This document shows, piece by piece, positions 1-22,800 of a stretch of DNA of 64,000 bases (the stretch's first letter is position 1; each line of letters begins with the position of its first letter). This DNA is from Mastigias papua (Eukaryota; Cnidaria; Scyphozoa; Rhizostomeae; Mastigiidae). Made by a program: the position numbers and the translations under genes. The notes below the pieces were generated by a model. The model was not told the DNA's origin and did no database searches. It saw only the letters and a list, made by a program, of their open reading frames with translations. Location: assembly GCA_964019165.1 (NCBI GenBank), contig OZ025269.1:15655187-15719186 (forward strand), written 5' to 3'.

Positions 1-1708
1 CAGCTAGTTTCTGCTAACTGCTATTGCGACTGAACGTATGACTTATCATTCCATCAAAATGCAGAACGATCCTATTATGCATAAAGCAGGGCAAACGTAA
101 CTGAATAGCACAAGGTAAATGCAATTCCATTAGAATGAGTTGCAGTCAGATAACTTTATTCGTGTTATAAACATGTTGGTGTGCAAAATCACCAAACATC
201 TTTTATATAAGAATCAAACTTTCTACCTTGTGCTTGGTTGTTTGTTAGTATCTTTTCTGATCAAGCCTTAGCTGCTTTCTGATGTGCTTCTTTAATGTTT
301 CTCAGCATTCTTCAACTTTCCAGCAAACGTTCAAGCGTGAATGCATGGGTAGAAACGGTTCTACAAAGAACAGTTCGAAAACAACGTGGAAACTGCAACC
401 GTTCCAAATAGAATAGTTCCGAAATTCCCTTGTAAGCGCAGCTTAACTTTCATTTCTATAGCGTATAAAACGTGAATTATCTTCTAGGATGATTTCACAA
501 ATTTACTTTGTGAGCTGCAGCTTGCTTGTGTTTTCTTATATTCTTCTTAATTTTTGTTTGAATTTGATTTGCCCGTTTCTACTATACTTGTTTCTTATTA
601 AAAAATTACAGTTGAAAAAGCTGCCTAACTGCTGTTCTCAACGATTTCTGAGTTTAACTATCACAGGCCTCTACTTGAAAAATTTAAGGACTGTAGATCT
701 TACAGAGATGCTCAAGAATTAAGTTACAGGCAGAATGGATGCCCCTCAAGGATCATTTCCTGTGCCTCTTATCTTCGATAATACGTGGGGTATAATCATT
801 CAAACATCCTCTGCAGCTGATCAGTTTTGGAAAAATCTATAGCTCTAGATTAAATGGCATGAAGAGTGAGTTTTCAGTATCATACACATTGGTACCCAGT
901 TCAACTCTAGACAAGCCTTTGGTTAATGAATTAGTTCTAGAACCTAAGATTTGTGGTGACCGAGGTTTGCAGAGATTTATGAACACACTGAAGATAGAGA
1001 GGCTTACGATAACACGAATGGACAGCAGTGACAGCATATATACTCGATAGCTAGAATATAAAGTTATAGTGCATGTACTCGATCATGCAGGGCATATTAA
1101 ACATGAGTTCCACTAAAGTGGAAAGTTTGGAAAAATAGCCAAAATTGATTAAAGATATGACATTATTGGAGGATTAATTTATTTCATTCCTCATGTGAAT
1201 CAGTTGCCACAACCTTGGACCTAGCAAGTATCATGAAATCCGTTAATTAAAGAGTATTGATAAGTTGGCTGGCTTCACTTCGGTTTAGGACAGCCACAGT
1301 CCAAGTTCCACACCGCACCTACTTGTTGTTCGTTAGCTTACCTTCACTCTCCCAAAATAGTACTGTTTATTTGTTTATTAGATTATCTAATGTTCAATAT
1401 TCCTAAGTAATGTGAAGACACACAGCTCCTCGTAATCCAGCATTGTGCTAGGGAGGGACAGGGCTGATGACGAGAATGTCTATGGACAATTTGAAGTGTT
1501 CTAACTGTTTCGGCAAGGTGGTAGTCGCGCAAGCGTTTACCTTTAATGCGGAGATGCGGAGGAGGCTATTTTTCCTTGTTCGTACTACTCCTGCTTATTT
1601 TGGTTTTGGTTAAGCTGGGTTAGATCCCAACATACGAATTTAACAATTCTGCCAGGCAACTATGAAAGGAGATGCGAAGCCGCAAGTTAGGTTTTATAGA
1701 CTCATTTC
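1..1708. other. Upstream region, no recognised gene; two weak exon-like stretches
   Basis: No family is recognisable here. Two plus-strand stretches read like coding sequence. One starts after an AG at 665-666 and stays open for 37 codons to a stop at 779-781; it is polar with three cysteines and includes NGCPSR. The other starts after an AG at 841-842 and is open to a stop at 1048-1050, about 70 residues. They could be the last exons of a gene that begins left of the window, or chance. The segment just upstream of 1709 should contain the DCAF5 promoter, but no clear core element is visible. Confidence 0.3.
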
Positions 1709-13446
<11,738 letters not shown>

Positions 13447-13706
13447 ATTTGGAGAAGAGTGTAAAGTTGAATGCATAATTGGAATCAGGAAGGGTTTTGT
13501 TATTGAATGTATCAACCTATATAATTTTGCAGTAAGGAGCTGGTATCATCTGAGGAATTTCTTGCATGCACAGTTGATGTATTATGATAGCCCAACGGGC
13601 TTGTGTATAATGTATATATATTATATTTTTGCCTATGTTTCAAGTGGTAGGCTTTGCTAGAAGCCAATCGATGGTGATTGTAATGTATATTCAGTGAAGT
13701 AAAGGC

Positions 13707-13712
13707 AATAAA
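13707..13712 (+). terminator. AATAAA poly(A) signal of DCAF5
   Basis: Canonical AATAAA about 260 bases after the DCAF5 stop codon, giving a 3'UTR of normal size. Confidence 0.6.
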
Positions 13713-14044
13713 GCTACTTCTTAATCACGTAATCATTATTTTGTATTTACTCTAGGTCAGTACTTCTTTTAGCTTTACACGGCATTTAGATATTTAAATA
13801 TAGCTCTTGAATGGAATCATATTGAAAGTTGTATCGTAACTAATCGAAAGATGTGTCGTAACTCATCGATACCTTCGATTACCAATATTTTTATCCTTTT
13901 TGATCAAATGCTCACAGCATGGTTTGCAGAAAGGATGACTTAATATGGTTAACAGAATCTCACACATGTTTTGTATACACTTCCATTTCTTAAAAGTTTT
14001 GTTATCATATGCTTCTCCTTTTGTTCCTCATTTTTTAGCGTACT

Positions 14045-14192
14045 TGATTCTCCTTATCCTAGATTTATCCACTGTTTGCTTGCTTGATTCTCCTATTTCT
14101 AGATTTATCCATCATTCTCCTATTTCTAGATTTATCCACTATTTGCTTGGTTCATTATCATATTTCTAGGTTTATCCACCAGTTGCTTGCTC
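14045..14192 (+). repeat. Degenerate tandem repeat, four units
   Basis: Four diverged units of roughly 30-40 bases share the word TTTCTAGATTTATCCA, three of them followed by TTTGCTTG or GTTGCTTG. Minisatellite-like, no coding function seen. Confidence 0.8.
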
Positions 14193-14283
14193 ATAAAAAA
14201 TAAGGAACAAACGGAGGAGCAGTTGATAGTAAAACTTTTGTTGTAGGCCGTTTTCAGCTCTTATATTATGTAGTCTGGGACAT

Positions 14284-14470
14284 TCTTTTGCTCTAAACCT
14301 TTTTTATAGAAACCACTTTATAAAGAACCTTCATTTAGAAATTTGTGAAACTTCTGCTACTAATGACAAAGTCACTAGGGAACTAATTAATTTCAAACAT
14401 TTTTATCGCAGCAAAAGACCCAGGTTTTAGGAAGCTGGTTCCTTTTAGTGCAGTGAAATTCATATGAATT
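14284..14470. mobile_element. Fragment of the CACG-ended TA MITE family
   Basis: Shares words such as CTTCTGCTACTAATGA, TTTCAAACATTTTTAT and AAGTGTTTCAT, in the same order, with the element at 52764-53441. Its outer end ACCTTTTTTATAGAAACCAC resembles the TATAAG part of that family's terminal repeat. Truncated. Confidence 0.5.
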
Positions 14471-15733
14471 GTGTGGAGCAAGTGTTTCATAGAGAGATTT
14501 TCGTTGTTTACTCTCTTGAGTTTAAACCTTCTGTATGGTTTTCCATCGCAACTTCCATTATCCGATCAATTTGAAGATCATGTAATCTACCCTATGTTTT
14601 GTAGTCCTCTCTCAATGAAAGGAAAACCATTTGCTGCGATGTGAATTTGTGATTCGGTCATATTTTAGTTCTGACATGTGGCCAAGGACCTAGTACTGAT
14701 GTTATCTTTGCCCTCAACTGTCACTCTCTCTTATAGAAAGAGAATTGTAGTACTTTTTTGTGTATGATTTTGCTTACCTTCCACTGACTCTTGTTATCAT
14801 TATTTGAGGATTACATCCTGATGATTGGTGGAAGCTGCGCTTTATTCATCAGTGTTGGATTTTTTCATATTGCGCAAGGGTACTTGTCGAGTTGAAGTGT
14901 TAAGTCCAAGTCATTGCAACTGTGTGTGAGACTAAAACCTGCTTGCTGGAAAAGCTTGTTATTGATCTTTTTGATCATCAAGCCCAGCTTCATCGTAACT
15001 GATCTTTCTTCTTTGCTGTTGGTTTGTTATTTCACCATCGCATGCTCGAAGGTACCAAATTTTTTGTCTTAGGCTGTAGCCTTTCTCTGATTCAAAAAAG
15101 TGATTTCTCGTTCGGTAGTATTCTTCATTTCGGAAATCATCCGCTAGGTGACTCATAAAACACCGGTTACAGACCCCAAGTGTGTTACCCCAAATGCTCC
15201 CTGGTAATGTGTATAATGATGAGTTTCAAATGCAGATCTTTGTTGTGCGCTTATTTGTATTTAGCGTTGTAGAGACTCCTTTATTGTAAAAACATGGACA
15301 GAGAAATTATGATAGAAGAAAAAGTAGAGATTGTATAAGAGCAAGCGTAGTTAGTAGTATTAGTACCAATTTTAAGATCTATAAATAATTATTTACCCAA
15401 ATGTAGCTGTTTGACAGTTGTACAAGTTTATCACTGAATTGATTCCATCAGATTCAGAATTCTTTGGCCATAGGTTATGACATGTGCCCATCTACTGATT
15501 GACAGTGGCATATGGACATGCATGAAATACGTCTTCCGTAAAATGGAAGTATACGGTTTTTATCAAATTTTTTCCCAAGTTTTCGCTAGCCGATTGATAA
15601 GTGAATTTTCATACCCGATGAGACTTCTCTTCAACTTTTGGAAAATTTGAGTCGTTCCCATTGAAACAGGAAACCAAGCTGTGTGTGCCATTTATGAATT
15701 TTCAGCAGGACTGATTTGTGTTTGCCGACGGTC

Positions 15734-16807
15734 TCACTGTCCTGATTTCTTTACATCTGACAATCTCCTTAAATGTGCATCAAGTGTTTTGTTTATTCTT
15801 CTTAGTCTCAGCATGATATCTTCCATGTCTAGCCTCCAAAAAAGCATCTCTGCCTGCCTTTTCTTTTCACGTTCATCAAATGCTGCTGATATTGCCGTTT
15901 CGTACTCGCTTTCATGGGTTCCATGCTTGAAAGCAACATTGTACACTGTCTTTACATTCCTCCACTGTTTTTCTTGGCCTGGTTTGTTCTGACGCTCTTT
16001 TCTCATCTTCTCCACTCGATTTTGCTGGCTTGTCAGGGACGATCGTCGTAATGGATTGCCTAACAATTTTGCTTTTTCATTTCCTTGAACTGTTCCTAAA
16101 TTTTCATTCTCTTCTTGTGGTCGCTTTGACACCTCGCCACTTTCTGGTCTACCATGTGAAGCGAAGCTGTTCACTGTAATTATTCTATGTCGCACCCCTT
16201 TGCCTACCTCAGCAAAACTTCTTTGTTTTTGATTCGCATCGGTGCTTGATTCTCTTCCATCCACATCTAGCGTTTTGTGATGCATACTAGCACCCCTGCC
16301 TTCTGTGTTTGATGACACTTTTCTTTGATATTCCTCGTCTTCTGGTAGAGAACCCAATGCTTCATTCATTCCTATGTTTGCATTGCTCTTCGCAGTTTGG
16401 CCTTCTCTTTGGTGTTTTCTTCCATCTTCATTCTGCCCATTCTTCATATGGTCATTTTTGTTATCTGTATCACCTGGATCCAATTCGCCGAGTTCATTCT
16501 TCTCCTCTTCTACATTTCCATCTTTGCTACTTCCATCCTCTGTATTTACATTTTCATTGCTATCACTACCATTCAAAGAGTCTCTCTCTTCATTCGCTAC
16601 AATACCATCACTGTCGCTTTGAAGAGGTTTCGTATTGTCAGTGTTACTCTCGTTTTGAACTGCAGCAGTTTCTTCTCCATTTAACCCGTATGAATCCGGC
16701 TTTTGGTCCGTCGACGTAACCTTAGTTGTTCTTCTTCGTAGCCCTAAGAAAGGAATTCTCAATTTTACAGAGTTCCAGTGAGATTTTTTAGGCTTGTTTC
16801 CAGACAT
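15734..16807 (-). CDS. Unrecognised acidic, disordered protein with basic ends (single exon)
   Basis: An open frame of 357 codons from ATG at 16807 to a TGA at 15734-15736, far longer than chance allows in such AT-rich DNA. No family is recognised. Residues 1-30 are basic (MSGNKPKKSHWNSVKLRIPF...RRRTTK). Residues 35-200 are rich in Asp, Glu, Asn, Ser and Gly and look disordered. The last 110 residues are strongly charged (QNRVEKMRKERQNKPGQEKQ) and end in a likely amphipathic helix or coiled coil (MLFWRLDMEDIMLRLRRINK). There is no signal peptide or membrane segment. A GTGAGA donor-like site overlaps the stop, so the frame might splice onward to minus-strand exons such as 14959-15156, although the phase there does not fit. 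Could be a lineage-specific gene. Confidence 0.6.
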   Translation of the reverse strand: MSGNKPKKSHWNSVKLRIPFLGLRRRTTKVTSTDQKPDSYGLNGEETAAVQNESNTDNTKPLQSDSDGIVANEERDSLNGSDSNENVNTEDGSSKDGNVEEEKNELGELDPGDTDNKNDHMKNGQNEDGRKHQREGQTAKSNANIGMNEALGSLPEDEEYQRKVSSNTEGRGASMHHKTLDVDGRESSTDANQKQRSFAEVGKGVRHRIITVNSFASHGRPESGEVSKRPQEENENLGTVQGNEKAKLLGNPLRRSSLTSQQNRVEKMRKERQNKPGQEKQWRNVKTVYNVAFKHGTHESEYETAISAAFDEREKKRQAEMLFWRLDMEDIMLRLRRINKTLDAHLRRLSDVKKSGQ

Positions 16808-18344
16808 TCTGGTCCGCGATACTCTCTTATGCTAACTGTAAGTTCTTCCTGTTTGTGCACTTCTTGATCTCACAACCTTGCAGCTGCAGCTCAATTCCTC
16901 CTTTCAACTTCAATTTCTCCTTTTAACTTCAATTCCACCTAGAAGAACCTTGCCAGCCACTGTCCTGGAGTCTAGTTCACTGACGATGATTTCCGTTCCA
17001 AATTCTTTCGTTAGAACTCGCGATTCTTCATCTTCCTTCCCTCATGCTAACTTCTAACCAGAGACGAACGAATCGATTATCTTGGATTAAACTCCTCTCG
17101 ATAGAAATTATTGTCAAACTCTTATCCTGTCAACCCTATTGATTGAACTGGTACAGGTAGGCGTTTTGAGCTTTCCTAATTCCTTTTTCAAGATGTATAG
17201 TACCAATAACCATCTCATCTACTTTACTTATACCTGCATTTGATTCAATCATTTGTCTAATCCACCGCATTTTAAGTGTTGTCGTGAAAGCCATTCAATT
17301 CTAGGCGATTATTCCGTATGAAAGAAAGCAAATGCCTGTTTTTGCCGTATTCAATAATATTGGTGTATTTTGCATCTGCTCCTGTAATCGCCTGCTGCAT
17401 CTTTGTACACAGAAGAGTTTGCTCGTTATGCATGCTGCCAGTTGGCATGACAATGGGTTGCCTATTAATATTTTATTTTATTAGAATTGCTGCGATTACA
17501 GTTCAATAACTTCCTTCCGAACTGCTTTGCCAGTGCTTATTTGAAGGGCTATCCTAAATAAAATTTGCAACTCCAATTGAAAACTAAAGTCTAGAGAAAT
17601 TACACTGAACCACAAAAAGTGGTTCCAGGGATATTTCAGCCTAAATATAGTATATTGATTTGGCTGATTCTCAAAGTGACCTCGATTTCCCACGATTAAC
17701 TATGGTTTTTGAGATTTGGAGTGAGGCTGAGGTTTATGAATTTGCGAATGTTCATTCGTTCAATAATGAAAAAGACACTATGCATTGAAAGAAATGATCA
17801 TGTCACAACCATCTGAACATCAAAGAAAACACTAAAAGGTAGGTAAACGTTACTGAAGTTTTCTCCTCCCGGATTGCTGAAGACACTCTATATTCGTATC
17901 CCTATTTAGGTTACAGAAGTAGCCTCCATCGTGCATTTGCTCTATCACCTTTTTAGTGCTGATTTATTACATATATATTCTAGTGAAAAAGCTCTCCTCT
18001 CGCACCACTTCTTTCGCCACAGTGCTATGGAATTATATCTACATGACAATGAAGAAAATGTACTGTGTTATTAGTTCTAGCTTAATATGAAGAGAAGGGA
18101 AGATTATTCCATCTTTTGATTACTCCGTCTCTCTCTCAGTACTAACCTCCAATGCGACTGCCCCACCAGCACAGAACTCGGAACTTTGTGCAGTAAAATT
18201 ACTGACTAAATACGAATTTCACACCAATTGCCTTAAAAAACTCACTTATGTGTGGCGCGTATGATTCTTAGCATCACCTACTTGAAGGAACACATAACTT
18301 AAACTAGCTTTGAGCTACTGATAAAGAATGGTTGCGAATTTTCA

Positions 18345-18719
18345 TCAGAATCTGGAATACCGAAGTGCAACAAACGTCGTCAACATCATAACAATACGGC
18401 TTACGACGTCATGACAAATCGAGCCAGGTAGATCACCTTGATCAAACAATTTTGGCTCAAATGAAGAACACTCTTTCACAGTATCAATGAGGCTGAAGTC
18501 TTCATTTGTATAAACATCATGAATGATATCATCACCATCGCTACCACCATCACCGCCACCACCACCACCATCACCGCCACCACCACCACCATCACCGCCA
18601 CCACCACCACCATCACCGCCACCACCACCACCACCACCACCACCACCACCACCACCACCACCACCACCACCACCACCACCACCATAATCATCACCTCCCA
18701 GTATCCTTTTAGGTTTCAT
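18345..18719 (-). CDS. Doubtful glycine-rich ORF
   Basis: Reads MKPKRILGGDDYG, then about 55 residues of Gly with regular Asp (the CCA array on the other strand), then a non-repetitive tail that looks more like protein (DDIIHDVYTNEDFSLIDTVK...CSSFEPKLFDQGDLPGS) and a stop at 18345. The tail composition favours real coding, perhaps one exon of a larger gene with a donor at CAAG|GTGATC, but no homologue or splice partner is seen. It may be only a microsatellite with chance open flanks. Confidence 0.25.
   Translation of the reverse strand: MKPKRILGGDDYGGGGGGGGGGGGGGGGGGGGGGGDGGGGGGDGGGGGGDGGGGGGDGGSDGDDIIHDVYTNEDFSLIDTVKECSSFEPKLFDQGDLPGSICHDVVSRIVMMLTTFVALRYSRF
18543..18685. repeat. (CCA)n / (CCACCACCATCACCG)n array
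   Basis: Pure CCA repeats at the right and an interrupted higher-order form (CCACCACCACCATCACCG) at the left. All long open frames over it in alternate registers (poly-Val, poly-Thr) are repeat artefacts. Confidence 0.95.
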
Positions 18720-19560
18720 CCAGAAAGTCTTTCCAAATCCATAAGTGAATTTCCAACTTCAGTTACCTTTTTCGAACTCCAAGATGAAGCAACGACTCCA
18801 GCTTGGAATAAGTTGGAATGGCCTCTGGCTTGTGTATGAAGAAGACCCAGTTGTCTTTGGCATAACAACTGGGTTCGGGCCCCTTGGTGATTGCTCCGGA
18901 GCCCATTCACGCGTAAAATGTCAAGACATAGTAACGTCTAAGAACTTTTGTCAATAGAGAAGGGGCTTAGTAAATTTTTGCTCCTAAAAGGGGCGCTTAT
19001 GAGAGGGGGCTTAAAAGAGAATTTACGGTATGCATCAATTTTCGGTAATTCCGTTTACAGTTGCACACTGCTTACAGTTACACTTTTCCTTAAACATTCG
19101 ATGGGACTATGAGAGGAGCCGACTTTACCATCACTTTTTTATTTTTTTGCAACTCTGCTTTAATGCCAACTAGATTCATGTAACTGGTGAACAGTGAACA
19201 TTGAATTGATCAGTATCAAGAGTGAGTTTAATTTTGAAAACTTTTACATTGTTTGTTGTACGAGTGACATTAAGGTTCGTGTATAAATCGCCGAAGACTG
19301 CAATATGACAGAGATAGAGATTCTATTCAACTGGTATATTATCAATAGGTAGAACAATATGAGACTCATGCATAACGATTCATGTATCCCGAGAAGCAAA
19401 TACACTCTGCAAAATTGCTCTTAAACTGCTATGGCAAATAGAGTTTTAATATAGAAAACTACGTAGTACCGAGTGTTAAGTGCCCTATTGGAACTTTAAC
19501 CATGTAATTTACAGTGGTTTTATATATCTTTACCTTTGCTCGATGACAATAGGCACGCCC

Positions 19561-19566
19561 TTTATT
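19561..19566 (-). terminator. Possible poly(A) signal of the DEG/ENaC gene
   Basis: TTTATT on the plus strand (AATAAA on the minus strand), about 325 bases after the channel stop codon. Plausible by position only. Confidence 0.35.
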
Positions 19567-19891
19567 ACTTCAAAGTTCACTGCGAATTCAGATAGCTGGA
19601 GGGATATGGTTGCCTGTCATTATATCACACTCTGTATTGTGTTCTCGTGTATTGAGTCAAGCTTTGCACATTGTTAGTTTGGATCTGAACGCAAATCTAC
19701 AAACAAGAGCCTGTGCCATCGCTGTTGATCACATTTCAGTCGAAGTCTTAGAAGGCAGCTACTGTAACATATTAGAGTTGTCTTCAGTACATTAAATTCT
19801 ATCTCATTAAAACACGTTAAATGCTATTCAATCCTCACGTCTTATTGACAGGTGCTATTCCAACCGCGCGCTTTACGTGATCTTGTTAAAG

Positions 19892-22800
19892 TTAGACTTG
19901 ACCAGAAGCAACTTTCGTATCCCTCTTTCGATATACAAGGGCCACTAAAAGATTCCAAATGAGAGCGGCGAGTTCCATACATGTCACAGCAGAAACTCCA
20001 ATCCACAGGCCCAACTGCCCACCAACATCAGAAATCAGGTTTTTGAACTGAAAGAATGAAATTAACGGAGTGACGGAACACATTGAATTGTATGTATAAC
20101 GGCTTAATAGGCTTTCAAGGAATTCGATAGTGTTTCTATACAGGATCCCAAGGATATTTGTAATTTCTCTCAGTTGCTATTAAGAGCATGCCAGTCTCAT
20201 ATTAATTGCTATTATCATCCTTGCTCCATTATTAATGTGTTCTGAGAAAAGACTTTTGTGGTAATATTTAGTTTAGAAAATTACCCGTTGCCTTAAATTG
20301 TTAAAGCCTCAGATTAACAGGTAAATGCAAAAGATTAGATTTCTAATCTGTTATTAGACGGGATATATACCTCATAGTAGGCTTTTGTTTCAATCGTTTC
20401 CACAGCTCTGTTCCCATAATGTACTGAAAGCTGTATAATGTTCTCACTAGAACAGTTAAAAAAATGAAGCTCGCTGTTAGTGATTTCCCGGTTCGATTAA
20501 CTTTAGCATCTAATATATCTTTTTATTTCTTAAATTATGATCACCACTTGCTCAGGCAGAGACAATTCTGCATTAAAGAAACTATCTGGAAATTGAAATG
20601 GTTCTGTCTGAGCGCTCATTCCACTGACCAGATTGGAATATGTGCAATATTGTGTCTACGCGTAGTTGCGACCAAAGTCGCAAAACAGTTGCTTGTTACA
20701 AGCAGCGGAAAATGGATTCAGCGAAACAAAAGAGGTGAGCAGTAAGGATAGATCATTAGTGACCAATTTGGGAAAGTGTAAATGATACAGTTCTGACATT
20801 TTTAATGAAAGGCTCAAGTGTTCATATCACTGGTGAGTGAGACAAATAAATATGAAGCTCTGCGACAAAAAATGTGGAACGTTGCGAGATACACCTCACG
20901 AAGTGTAGCTGCGGTCGCACGCAAGTCCTCCGGCCTGGTCCATTGGTGATTGCTTAGGAAGAGGTGTTTCTCGGGTTTTTAGTTTCTTTGTAAACTGCTT
21001 AGTTTGTTTCGTTATTCAATTATAAAGTAGTTGGCCTTATTCGGAATCATCCTGCTGCATCAACGGAAAAAAGACTTGCAATCGGGTCAAACTGTTTCCC
21101 AAAGAGCAGCCAGAGCATAGCCGCCAAATGCTTAAGAACCCTTTCAAGTCTATTTTCTCCCAACCTAATTGACCAATCGTCATGCGGGGTTATGACCACA
21201 CATGTTAAGACTACGCCCATTTTGCATGCTGATTGGTCAATTAGGTTGGGAGAAAATAGATTTGACTGGGCTCTCAAACATTTGGCGGCTATGCTAGCTG
21301 CCAGTTTTAAGCGAGTACTTAGAGACTTCTATGCCATGAATGATTATTCTTTATTTTATATTAGTTTCTTTTGTATTCCACAAGTGCTTGATGAATTATC
21401 AAAAAACGTGAAATATCATACTTGATATATGTCTCGGACTTGTTATTCATCTCATATATTGCCTAGAAATAACAAAATTCATTTAACAGTACATTTACAA
21501 GTCTTAATCATGTGGATGTCATCCAGATGCTATAATATGGAGAGCTAACATGCAAAGGAAAGAAAACTGTGAATTGCAAACAGAAGAAAATAAACCAATC
21601 AAATCTACTCACCCTAATGAGCTTTTAATCATGCTCATCTTACAGTGTATTGCGTAATCATCTAAATTTCAAGTATTCAAGTATTCAAGTATTTATTTCA
21701 ATTTGAAGAGATGTCAATTTTTAGCAAAAACTTCTGATTTGACCTCAACTGACACACAAAGACGGAAAGGGTTAAGAGCCAATCACAGTGGAACTAGATA
21801 ATCACGTGTTCTTCCCTACAATGGATGCCTGAGATTATAGTAAGTTATTGTTTCATTTCATAACATAGTCATGTCAAATGAATGAGGCTGAATTCGAAGC
21901 GTATACTTACCCTAAAGCCATTCGAGTGAATTCTGCCTTGTGTTATTGTTTGGTCAAATATCACAGTTCTAGAATTGTTATAAGCGAACTACAGCTACAT
22001 TCGAAGTGCTTAACGATGTTTATTATTGCATTATTTGTCTAGAAGACAATTCAAGTTTGAATAACTGATTTTGATACTACAATACTCGCCAAAAGTCCTT
22101 GGGACACTTAGGAAAACTGATAAAAAGATGACTTTCCTCTACATATTGTTATAGTTGCTACAAACACGCACCCCTCTTCTCCCTAGAACAATGTGGGACT
22201 CTTGAAGTTGGCGTGCACGCAAAATTTGCCCATTATCGCATGTACCTCTCCATAAAACCAGCATTGTTTCATGGGGAGAGGGGGGTGAAAGTTCATTGCA
22301 GAATACAAAAAGTGCTAAGTGTCGAATTCAAATAGAGTGCCCTAGGACTTCTGGCGACTATTGTTGCTAAAGGTTTATTTGACCTTAGAAGGCCGTCAAC
22401 TATAATGAAAGATGGCAAGAAATATGTTTATAGTAGAATCTTGATATAACGAACCTCGAAGGGTTGGTTCGTTCAGTCAAAAATTGAAAACATTGGGAGT
22501 TTTTGCGCCAAAACCACATCCTGTTTACGAGTTGTTCAAACATATGTGTATATTTTCCAAATTAGTTTATTAGAAACGAATAAAAATTTACTTCTATTTT
22601 CTAGCTAAAGTAGGAACCCTTAATGTGATCCAAGAAAGCTTAATAGAAATTGTGACGATTCAAGGAACTAAGAAGACAAGGTTTTAAGCTTAAAATAGTC
22701 TTTTTAAGGTGTGTTTAAATGGCCAGCCTTACAACTTAAGAAAACCAGTAGTAAGAGATTACTGCATTTTTTTCTAGCAATCGAAGTTTCATAGAGTTTC

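Larger units (their letters stand above)
13713..15733. other. Intergenic stretch between DCAF5 and the 357-codon ORF
   Basis: Contains a short tandem repeat (14045-14192) and a fragment of a MITE family better preserved near 53 kb (14284-14470). A polar minus-strand reading frame at 14959-15156 (65 codons, starting MSHLADDFRNEEYY) looks coding in composition and could be a terminal exon, preceded by an AG in CACCTAG. No family is recognised and no partner exon matches its phase with confidence. Confidence 0.4.
16808..19560. other. Intergenic stretch with CCA array and doubtful glycine-rich ORF
   Basis: No recognised gene. It holds a trinucleotide array and an overlapping glycine-rich frame, listed separately. 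A segment near 18955-19032 ends in GAGAATTTACGGTA, resembling the terminal repeat of the MITE at 38211-38745, and is probably a worn transposon end. Confidence 0.4.

Noticed and set aside
21909..21945. A channel exon ending in a good donor (GG|GTAAGT), readable as KAEFTRMALGEN
   Set aside because: No acceptor gives the needed phase, while exon 7 to exon 8 (20446) joins directly with ENIIQLSVHYGN.
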